Source of the DNA: RI-92 sp037384645
GTDB taxonomy: Bacteria; Pseudomonadota; Gammaproteobacteria; UBA6429; Thiohalophilaceae
Reading direction: 5' to 3'
Length of the DNA stretch: 22,385 bases
Assembly (NCBI GenBank): GCA_037384645.1
Contig: JARRNT010000037.1
Span: 1 to 22,385 of the forward strand
Of this stretch, positions 6,108 to 13,359 are shown one piece after another (the stretch's first letter is position 1; every line of letters starts with the position of its first letter). The notes beneath the pieces are model-generated. The model was not told where the DNA came from, did no database searches, and worked only from the letters and a program-made list of their open reading frames with translations. The translations under genes were made by a program, and so were the position numbers.

Positions 6108-7007
6108 ATGTCCAAGAAAAATCTAGCGAGGCTATTTGTTACCATGGCTGCATGCCTGTTTGCCGCGATGGCCCAGGCCGGCAATGCAATAACTGAGTCC
6201 GAGCCGAATAATCCGATTGCAGGCCCCGAACAATTGACTACTCCGGCAGACGTGTCCATCAGTGCGTACCTGGGTAATGCCGGAGCCGATGATCTGGATT
6301 ACTACCTGTTTTACGCTAATGCCGGCGACGTGGTGACAGTCGATATCGACCATGGCATCGGCGGCCAGCAATCCGTGGATACGGTCCTGGCCATATTCGA
6401 TAATACGTCTAACCACGATATCCTGCGTTTCGATGATGACGCGCCTGACCTCGATCCGGGTAGCATCAGCCGCCTCGATGCACGTATCGACGATTTTGTG
6501 GCCCCGGCATCCGGTTATTACGTTGTTGGTGTCAGTAATTATCCGCGTTATTTCACCAATGGCGGCGGCGTCATCAATGCCAGCTATCCCAGCCAGGGCG
6601 ACTACACCCTGGTGATTTCAGGTGTGACTGCCGCGGTCAAGCAGATACCTATCCTGATTAAACCGGGTAATAACAATGTTGCCCCTGTTAATCCGCGCAG
6701 TCACGGTAAAATCCCGGTGGCGATCCTGAGTGAGCCAGGCTTTAAGCCGGCGAATGTCGACACGACGCACCTGACGTTTGGTTCTTCGGGCTACGAGGCC
6801 AGCCTGAGTAAATGTAATCCGCCTGATGTGGATTTCAATGGTGATGGCATCCCGGACATGCTTTGTCATTTTGATGTGCAGGAAGCCAAATTCAAGCTCA
6901 CCGACGCGGAAGGCAAATTGCGCGGTCGGACGAAGGGTGGTACCCAGTTCGAAGGTAGCGGCTTCCTCAAGGTCGTCCCGATGAAAGGGCTGATAAGACA
7001 GCATTAA
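6108..7007 (+). CDS. secreted protein with PPC-like and calcium-loop C-terminal domains
   Basis: The 299 residues begin with a clear Sec signal peptide (MSKKNLARLF..., cleavage after AQA at 22-24). Residues about 27-172 resemble a bacterial pre-peptidase C-terminal (PPC) beta-sandwich: TESEPNN opening, ADDLDYYLFYANAGDVVTVD, and PASGYYVVGVSNY. Residues about 180-291 form a second module, PILIKPGNNN ... HGKIPVAILS ... DVDFNGDGIPD ... F, seen in many extracellular bacterial and archaeal proteins. DFNGDGIPD looks like a calcium-binding loop. No catalytic motif or membrane anchor is visible, so a cell-surface or extracellular structural/binding role is likely. The ATG at 6108 has GGGAG with a seven-base spacer and gives the signal peptide. 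An upstream in-frame ATG (6051) would spoil the signal peptide. The gene is monocistronic, closed by a terminator. Confidence 0.85.
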   Translation: MSKKNLARLFVTMAACLFAAMAQAGNAITESEPNNPIAGPEQLTTPADVSISAYLGNAGADDLDYYLFYANAGDVVTVDIDHGIGGQQSVDTVLAIFDNTSNHDILRFDDDAPDLDPGSISRLDARIDDFVAPASGYYVVGVSNYPRYFTNGGGVINASYPSQGDYTLVISGVTAAVKQIPILIKPGNNNVAPVNPRSHGKIPVAILSEPGFKPANVDTTHLTFGSSGYEASLSKCNPPDVDFNGDGIPDMLCHFDVQEAKFKLTDAEGKLRGRTKGGTQFEGSGFLKVVPMKGLIRQH

Positions 7008-7029
7008 TTTCTACATTCGCGCTAAAACC

Positions 7030-7057
7030 AACGGGGCCGATATCGGCCCCGTTTTAT
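7030..7057 (+). terminator. intrinsic terminator of the secreted protein gene
   Basis: A perfect 24-base palindrome (7030-7053; arm AACGGGGCCGAT) is followed by TTTTAT. It lies 22 bases after the stop codon. The stem is GC-rich and the T-run short but adequate. Confidence 0.88.
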
Positions 7058-7170
7058 TTGGCCAAATGTGCGTTTTACCAACGTGAATGCCAGAGACTGC
7101 GTAGCCAGTGCCGGATAAATACCGTTAAAATGGGTATTATCTGAGTTCACGCAAAAGATCGGTACCTGCC

Positions 7171-8892
7171 GTGTTGCGGACAAACAAGCTACAACGAAAA
7201 GTCCTGTTCGTCATCCTGTTGATTATCCTGATACCCATGCTGATCACGGGTAGCCTGTCGGCGTCGTGGATCACCAGGCGTATCAATGGTGAAATCGCCC
7301 AGCGTCTGCGGGAATCGGCCCAGCTCGACAGCGAAACGTTTGCGCGACTGCATAAAAACAGTCACCTTTTTATCGATACATTATCCCGCGTAGATGAGCA
7401 GTGGCCGGATATTCATGCAGGACACAATCCAGTTCCGGAAAATTTCATGCCGCTGGCCCGGGAACTGGGGATCAACCTGATCCAGGTGTACGCGGCAAAC
7501 GGGCGACGACTCTATTCCTATCCCCCGGCCAGCGAGATCTCGCCACTGCTGTTAGGCCAGCAAAGTGCCGTGGTGAAGGTCAATATTGCGCAGCGCCATT
7601 TGCTCGCCCTGATCAATACGATCAGCTTGCACGACAAGACGCACAATGAATATCACCTGGTGCTGGGTACCCTGCTCGACCGGGCGTTATTATCGAAATT
7701 AAGTGCAGCCAGTGGTCTCAAGGTTCGCCTGTACTATCCCGAACACGGGGACTTTACCAATGCCTTATCCGAAGAAAAGAGGCCATTGAAACTGCAATTA
7801 TCGGCCCGTGCCTATGCTCGCCTGTTGCAAAAGCAGGATTATTTCAATGCCGATGCTGAGCAGGGCCGCTACTGGGGCCTGTATTCACCGGTTATCGACG
7901 CCGGCGGCAAGCTGGAAGCAATTTTATTTACCGGCCAGCTTCGTTCCGGCAGCGGCAAATTATTATCAGACCGCTGGGTGCTGACGCTGGTCATCTTTGT
8001 GGTGGGGACGATCCTGGCTGTGGCAACTGGCCTGTTGCTCGGGCGTATCCTGGTGAGGCCGGTCAGGCAATTACACCAGGGCGTATTGCGGGTTGCGGCA
8101 CAGGATTTTCGCGCCAGTCTGCCGGTGCGCAGCCAGGATGAGCTGGGCGAGCTGGCACAGGCATTCAATGCCATGGCGGAAAGTCTGCATACGGCGCGCG
8201 ATGCACAGCGCAGGGATTTTCAACGTGATAAACTCAGTGCGCTGGGTGAGCTGGCAATGGGGATGGCGCATGAAATACGCAATCCTGTGGGTACTATCCT
8301 GACCGCATCCGGCCTGTTACAAACGACGAAAGATGAAAACAAGCAATTACAGTTACGCGAAGCGATTCATGACGCGAGTAAACGACTTGATCGCCTGCTC
8401 AATGACTTTCAGCAGCTGGCCAGACACCGCCAGCCGGCCCTGCAGCTTATCGATCCGGCCGAGCCGCTGGAAAAGATTTTGTCGCAGATGCTGGCCGGTC
8501 ACGATGGCATTAAATTGGTGCGGCAGTACCGGCATGCCGATATGAAAGTGATGGCAGACAGCAATCTGCTGGAGCAGGCCTGGTCCAACCTCGTTCGCAA
8601 TGCCTTGGAGGCGATGGACGGTGAGGTCGGGCAACTGGAGGTCGGCTCTGTCGTGGATGAGGATGCTGTATTCGTCTACCTGCAGGATAGCGGCCCGGGG
8701 ATATCGCCAACCAAGGTGCCGCGTTTGTTCGAACCATTTTTTACCAACAAGCTACAGGGTAGCGGGCTGGGGCTGACCATTGCCGCCAATCTGGTGGAAG
8801 CCAACGGCGGCCAGTTGCAATACGTCCCGGGCGAGTGGCGAGGTGCCCGCTTTGCCATGCGTTTACCCTATGTTCGCAAAGAGGTCGGTTAA
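7171..8892 (+). CDS. membrane sensor histidine kinase
   Basis: The 573 residues are arranged as TM1 (about 10-30), a periplasmic sensor region (31-268) with Cache/PAS-like strands (INLIQVYAANGRRLYSYPP), TM2 (270-292), HAMP (about 293-346), a HisKA dimerisation domain with phospho-accepting H367 in GMAHEIRNPVG, and a HATPase domain. The ATPase shows an N box (NLVRNALEAM, 473-482), G1 (DSGPGIS, 506-512), F box (EPFFT) and G2 (GSGLGLTIA, 530-538). All catalytic motifs are intact. The start is GTG 7171: no nearby alternative keeps TM1, and the ribosome-binding site is weak. The stop overlaps the regulator's ATG by one base (TAATG), so kinase and regulator are a coupled pair. The signal is unknown. 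The upstream secreted protein gene is separated by a terminator. Confidence 0.93.
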   Translation: MLRTNKLQRKVLFVILLIILIPMLITGSLSASWITRRINGEIAQRLRESAQLDSETFARLHKNSHLFIDTLSRVDEQWPDIHAGHNPVPENFMPLARELGINLIQVYAANGRRLYSYPPASEISPLLLGQQSAVVKVNIAQRHLLALINTISLHDKTHNEYHLVLGTLLDRALLSKLSAASGLKVRLYYPEHGDFTNALSEEKRPLKLQLSARAYARLLQKQDYFNADAEQGRYWGLYSPVIDAGGKLEAILFTGQLRSGSGKLLSDRWVLTLVIFVVGTILAVATGLLLGRILVRPVRQLHQGVLRVAAQDFRASLPVRSQDELGELAQAFNAMAESLHTARDAQRRDFQRDKLSALGELAMGMAHEIRNPVGTILTASGLLQTTKDENKQLQLREAIHDASKRLDRLLNDFQQLARHRQPALQLIDPAEPLEKILSQMLAGHDGIKLVRQYRHADMKVMADSNLLEQAWSNLVRNALEAMDGEVGQLEVGSVVDEDAVFVYLQDSGPGISPTKVPRLFEPFFTNKLQGSGLGLTIAANLVEANGGQLQYVPGEWRGARFAMRLPYVRKEVG

Positions 8893-10280
8893 TGCAACGC
8901 AATGTGCTAATTGTGGAAGACGAAGCCAATATGCGCATGGTGATGCAAATGGCGCTGGAACAGGTCGGGTTCCAGGTGAAAACCGCCGATAGCGGTGATG
9001 CGGCGGTTGAATTGCTGGCTGATCCCGAGCTCGATGTCATCCTGACCGACCTTAAAATGCCGGGTATGAGCGGGCATGAATTCATACGCATAAGCCAGCA
9101 GCAACGTTACGATGTGCCGATTATCGTGGTGACGGCATTTGGCTCCATCCGTTCTGCCATCGAATGTATCCAGGCCGGCGCCAGCAACTACCTGACCAAG
9201 CCGTTCGAGCCGGAAGCCTTACAGTTCGCTGTGGAAAATGCCCTGCGCTATCGTGATCTGCTGCATGAGAACCATCAGCTGCATACCGTTTTGCAGGAGT
9301 TACTGCCACCACCCCGTATGTTGGGTGACAGTCCGGTCATGCAGGACCTGCGTGATCGTATACGCAAACTGGCATTGCGCTCCTCGCCGGTTTTGATCAC
9401 GGGCGAACATGGTACGGGCAAGCTGACCCTGGCCCATGCGATTCATGCCAGCGGACCTCGTGCCCAGATGCCGTTCGTGGTATTTAACTGTCGCACGGTC
9501 GCCTCCGACAAGGTGGAGCCCATCCTGTTTGGCGATCTCGGCTCGGATTTTGCGACGGACAAGACCTATCGCTTAGGCAAGCTTGCCCAGGCCGATGGTG
9601 GCACGCTGTATCTCAACGAAATCGATGCCCTGGCGCCGGATGTGCAGCGTCGCCTGAAACAGGTCGTCGAGGAAGGCTGGTACATGCCCGTGGGCGGTAA
9701 TACCCGGCAACGTGTCAATGTCCGTTTCCTCGCCGCAGCGAACAATGATTTGTCTGAGAACCTGGAAACAAAACAGTTCGATACCGAACTCTATCAGGTC
9801 CTTTCGGCGTCCTGCCTGAAGACGGTGCCCTTGCGTGAGCGCGCCGAAGACATCGCCATGCTGGCGCAGGACTTTATTCAGGAATTATCGGAGCAGGCGG
9901 CGATTCCGGTGAGCAGCATAAGTGCCGCGGCCCTGGACGCATTAACCCAGTACGATTGGCCGGACAATGTGCGTGAGTTGCGTCATAGCATGGAACATGC
10001 GTTGCTGGAGAGTCGGGGCGAAACCATCGAGCCATCCCATTTGCCCACGCGTATCCTTGCGGCGGATGCACGTCCACTTGGCATCAACCTGGACATGCTG
10101 CCGTCGGGCGGCCTGGATACGTGGCTGGATGAGGCCGAGCGCACCCTGATTATCCAGGCCCTGGATGCCTGTGACGGGGTCCAGGTCAATGCCGCCCGCA
10201 TGCTGGGTATTAATGAACGCAGCCTCTGGCACCGGCTGAAAAAGCTCGATATCCAGGTTAACAAAAAAGTCACCAAATAA
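8892..10280 (+). CDS. NtrC-type response regulator with degenerate AAA+ domain
   Basis: It has 462 residues. The receiver (1-120) is intact: acidic pocket E9-D10, phospho-acceptor D53 in LTDLKMPG, T81 and K103. The AAA+ domain (about 143-375) keeps Walker A (GEHGTGK, 171-177) and the sensor II region WPDNVREL (356-363). The GAFTGA loop that contacts sigma54 reads SDFATD (218-223) in an ungapped alignment (LFG before, ADGG after). Walker B is LNEI instead of LDEI. The segment normally FRxDLYYRL is FDTELYQVL (296-303), losing the arginine fingers. The Fis-type HTH at the C-terminus (VQVNAARMLGINERSLWHRL) is well kept. The ATG at 8892 overlaps the kinase stop. I infer a DNA-binding regulator that probably does not drive sigma54 promoters, comparable to HupR or Rhodobacter NtrC, which also depart from the standard. 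The targets are unknown. Confidence 0.92.
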   Translation: MQRNVLIVEDEANMRMVMQMALEQVGFQVKTADSGDAAVELLADPELDVILTDLKMPGMSGHEFIRISQQQRYDVPIIVVTAFGSIRSAIECIQAGASNYLTKPFEPEALQFAVENALRYRDLLHENHQLHTVLQELLPPPRMLGDSPVMQDLRDRIRKLALRSSPVLITGEHGTGKLTLAHAIHASGPRAQMPFVVFNCRTVASDKVEPILFGDLGSDFATDKTYRLGKLAQADGGTLYLNEIDALAPDVQRRLKQVVEEGWYMPVGGNTRQRVNVRFLAAANNDLSENLETKQFDTELYQVLSASCLKTVPLRERAEDIAMLAQDFIQELSEQAAIPVSSISAAALDALTQYDWPDNVRELRHSMEHALLESRGETIEPSHLPTRILAADARPLGINLDMLPSGGLDTWLDEAERTLIIQALDACDGVQVNAARMLGINERSLWHRLKKLDIQVNKKVTK

Positions 10281-10380
10281 TCCGCCGAGACCCCTGCCAG
10301 CGTCCGATTGAGCTGGTATATTAGGGCGGTTTTCTCTATGCTATTCAACTGCTTATCAATTCTGTAGTGTTTGCCTATCC

Positions 10381-12033
10381 ATGAGCCCTTTGGCGCAGTT
10401 TTTTCGTCTGTTGTATATCAGCTGGGTGTTGGTGCGACATGGCCTGGACGACCTGATCCTGGCCAGCCACCTGTTTCGCCCGGTGGCCTGGATCCGCTAT
10501 TTCCTGCCCTGGCGCTGGATGCCGGGCCGGCGGCTGCCGCGCGGAGAGCGCATCCGTCGTGCGCTGGAGGACCTGGGCCCGATATTCGTCAAGTTCGGCC
10601 AGATCCTGTCGACCCGGCGTGACCTGTTGCCGGATGACGTGGCGGTTGAATTGACCCGGCTGCAGGACCAGGTCCCGCCGTTTCCCAATGAGATCGCCCG
10701 CCGGATTATCGAACAGTCCTTCAATAAACCGATAGAGGAGCTGTTCGCGGAATTTGAGCCCACGCCATTTGCCTCTGCTTCCATTGCCCAGGTGCATGGG
10801 GCGGTGCTCAAAAACGGCAAGTCCGTGGTCGTGAAAGTCCTGCGCCCGAACATCGAGCCGGTTATCCAGCGTGATATCAGCCTGCTGTACGTGATTGCCG
10901 GTAACATCGAGCGCTACTGGGAGCCGGCGCGTCGTCTGCACCCGACGGAGGTGGTCGAGGAATTTGAAAAAACCATTCTCGACGAACTCGACCTGATGCG
11001 GGAAGCTGCCAATGCCGCCCAGCTGCGACGCAATTTTGCCGATTCGCAGCTGTTGTATGTGCCGGATGTATATTGGGAGTACACCCGCAAAAATGTCATG
11101 GTGCTCGAACGTATTCACGGGATTCCCGTCAGTGACATTGACGGGCTCAGGCAGGCCGGTATCAACCTGCAGCGTCTGGCCGAACATGGTGTCGAGATCT
11201 TTTTTACCCAGGTATTTCGCGACAGCTTTTTTCATGCTGACATGCATCCCGGCAATATTTTCGTCGCGCGAGACGGGCGTTACCTGGCCGTGGACTTTGG
11301 CATCATGGGCAGTCTTAACCCGACGGATCAGCGCTATCTGGCCGAAAACTTTCTGGCCTTTTTTAACCGCGATTACCGGCGGGTAGCGCAATTGCATATC
11401 GATTCCGGCTGGGTCGCCAGGGATACACGTATCGATGAATTCGAGGCAGCAATCCGGACCGTATGCGAACCTATTTTTGACAAGCCGCTCAGGGAAATCT
11501 CCTTCGGGCAATTACTCATCCGCCTGTTCCAGGTCGCGCGTCGGTTTCAAATGGAAGTCCAGCCGCAGCTGGTCCTGTTGCAAAAAACCCTGCTAAATAT
11601 TGAGGGCCTGGGACGTCAGCTTTATCCCGACCTGGACCTGTGGAAAACCGCCAAGCCCTTCCTCGAGCGCTGGATGGCAAAACAAATCGGACCTGGTGCG
11701 GTATGGCGTCACTTGCGCGAGAATGTCCCCATGTGGGCTGAGCGCCTGCCGCAACTACCCAACCTGGTCTACGATGTTGTTAACAAGGTCAAACACGAAG
11801 GGCTTGAAGTGTCTCTGAGTGAAAAGCAGATGCAGCAACTGCGTGACGAGATGCGGGCCAGCAGCCGTCGCAGTTATGGCGCCATCCTCGGCACCGGATT
11901 GCTGGTATCCGCTTCGGTGTTGTGGGCGCTGGACGGCTTTCAGCGCGTGATGGCCGGGCCATTGCCCTTCGTCAGCCTGGTCTTGGGTGTCTTCGGCATG
12001 GCAATCCTGTTGGCTGCCTGGCCACGGCACTAA
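10381..12033 (+). CDS. ubiB: UbiB, ubiquinone biosynthesis ATPase/kinase-like protein
   Basis: UbiB is a member of the ABC1/ADCK family needed for coenzyme Q biosynthesis. It is an atypical kinase-fold ATPase anchored in the inner membrane. At 550 residues it is typical. Family signatures are all present: KFGQ (71-74, the KxGQ motif), the alanine-rich loop ASAS (131-134) replacing the glycine loop, K152, the ELD (202-204) ExD motif, HADMHPGN (285-292) as catalytic loop and VDFG (304-307). Two C-terminal membrane helices follow near residues 503-525 and 528-546. It starts at ATG 10381 about 100 bases after the response regulator and has a weak ribosome-binding site. In many gammaproteobacteria ubiB follows ubiE and ubiJ; here neither is adjacent, so it stands alone or shares the regulator's transcript. 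Confidence 0.96.
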   Translation: MSPLAQFFRLLYISWVLVRHGLDDLILASHLFRPVAWIRYFLPWRWMPGRRLPRGERIRRALEDLGPIFVKFGQILSTRRDLLPDDVAVELTRLQDQVPPFPNEIARRIIEQSFNKPIEELFAEFEPTPFASASIAQVHGAVLKNGKSVVVKVLRPNIEPVIQRDISLLYVIAGNIERYWEPARRLHPTEVVEEFEKTILDELDLMREAANAAQLRRNFADSQLLYVPDVYWEYTRKNVMVLERIHGIPVSDIDGLRQAGINLQRLAEHGVEIFFTQVFRDSFFHADMHPGNIFVARDGRYLAVDFGIMGSLNPTDQRYLAENFLAFFNRDYRRVAQLHIDSGWVARDTRIDEFEAAIRTVCEPIFDKPLREISFGQLLIRLFQVARRFQMEVQPQLVLLQKTLLNIEGLGRQLYPDLDLWKTAKPFLERWMAKQIGPGAVWRHLRENVPMWAERLPQLPNLVYDVVNKVKHEGLEVSLSEKQMQQLRDEMRASSRRSYGAILGTGLLVSASVLWALDGFQRVMAGPLPFVSLVLGVFGMAILLAAWPRH

Positions 12034-12102
12034 CTATTGCTGGCGTGAGGCGAATGCTGTCATCGCTGGATGCTTTTATATAGACAGACACGTAAAGACT
12101 GA

Positions 12103-13359
12103 GTGACAGATAAGGACATGCAAAACAAGACGACGTCTAACGCGGCCGATGCCGTACTCTCGGCGATACGGGAATTTCTCAAGCTGGAATCGGCCAGCGG
12201 CATCCTCTTGATCGGCGCCATGGCCCTGGCCATGCTCATGAATAACTCGCCGCTGGACGGGCTGTACCAGGCGTTTATCAAGACGCCCATCGCCGTGCAG
12301 ATCGGCGCGCTGGTGATCGACAAGCCACTGTTGTTGTGGGTCAACGATGGCCTGATGGCACTGTTTTTCTTTACGGTTGGCCTTGAGCTCAAACGCGAGA
12401 TCCTCGAAGGCGAGCTGTCCAAATTGTCACAGGTGGCGCTGCCGCTGGCCGGTGCCATCGGTGGTATGCTGGTGCCGGCCTTGATTTATGCGCTGCTGAC
12501 GCATCACGATCCGGTCTTGCTGCGCGGCTGGGCCATTCCCGCCGCCACCGACATCGCGTTTGCCCTGGGAATCCTGATGCTATTGGGCAAACGCGTGCCC
12601 AACTCACTGAAGATTTTCCTGATCACGCTGGCGGTGTTTGATGACGTGGGTGCGATCATCATCATTGCCGTGTTCTATACCCATGAGCTTTCCTACGTGT
12701 CACTGATCGTGGCGGGCTGCAGTATCCTGGTACTGGTGTTGATGAACCTGTTGCGGGTAACGCGTATCTCGGCCTATGCCATCGTCGGCCTGGTTTTATG
12801 GGTATCGGTATTGAAGTCCGGCGTGCACGCGACCCTGGCAACGGTGATCATGGCCTTTACCATTCCCCTGCGCACCAATAAACCCTCGGTGCGTTCACCG
12901 CTGCACCAGCTGGAAAATGATCTGCACCCGATCGTGGCCTATTTTGTCCTGCCGATGTTTGCCTTCGCCAATGCCGGGATTAACCTGGAAAATCTCAGCG
13001 TCGAGAGCCTGACCCATCCTGTACCGATCGGCATTGCGCTGGGCCTGTTTTTTGGTAAACAGCTGGGAGTGTTCAGCTTTGCCTGGCTGGCAATCAAGAC
13101 TGGCATTGCCAGTAAGTCACGCGATGTCGACTGGCTGTCGCTCTACGGGGTTGCCGTGTTGTGCGGAATCGGTTTTACCATGAGCCTGTTTATCGGCACG
13201 CTGGCATTCAGTCCGGGTGACTTGCCAACCGGAATCGATGAACGCCTGGGGATTTTACTGGGTTCATTGTTTTCGGCGACCCTGGGTTATTTTCTGTTGC
13301 GTTACAGCCTGAAACGCAAGCGGCGCAAAATGCAGGAGTCGGATCAACCGGCAAATTGA
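12103..13359 (+). CDS. nhaA: NhaA Na+/H+ antiporter
   Basis: This inner-membrane antiporter exports Na+ in exchange for two H+. It is a single-domain protein of 418 residues with about twelve hydrophobic segments. The residues corresponding to E. coli D133, D163 and D164 are present as D150 (ATDIAFALG) and D180-D181 (AVFDDVGAI). NDGLMALFFFTVGLELKRE near the start and GKQLGVF (the K300 region) later also match. Two starts are possible: GTG 12103 and ATG 12118. AAGGA lies one base before the ATG, which is too close, so I kept the GTG. No NhaR-type regulator is adjacent. The gene ends inside the tail of the opposing GGDEF/EAL gene (16-base overlap), with no terminator between them. Confidence 0.96.
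   Translation: MTDKDMQNKTTSNAADAVLSAIREFLKLESASGILLIGAMALAMLMNNSPLDGLYQAFIKTPIAVQIGALVIDKPLLLWVNDGLMALFFFTVGLELKREILEGELSKLSQVALPLAGAIGGMLVPALIYALLTHHDPVLLRGWAIPAATDIAFALGILMLLGKRVPNSLKIFLITLAVFDDVGAIIIIAVFYTHELSYVSLIVAGCSILVLVLMNLLRVTRISAYAIVGLVLWVSVLKSGVHATLATVIMAFTIPLRTNKPSVRSPLHQLENDLHPIVAYFVLPMFAFANAGINLENLSVESLTHPVPIGIALGLFFGKQLGVFSFAWLAIKTGIASKSRDVDWLSLYGVAVLCGIGFTMSLFIGTLAFSPGDLPTGIDERLGILLGSLFSATLGYFLLRYSLKRKRRKMQESDQPAN

Noticed and set aside
10375..11511. Long minus-strand ORF (378 codons) opposite ubiB
   Set aside because: It is an antisense artefact of GC-biased codons; all UbiB motifs lie on the plus strand.
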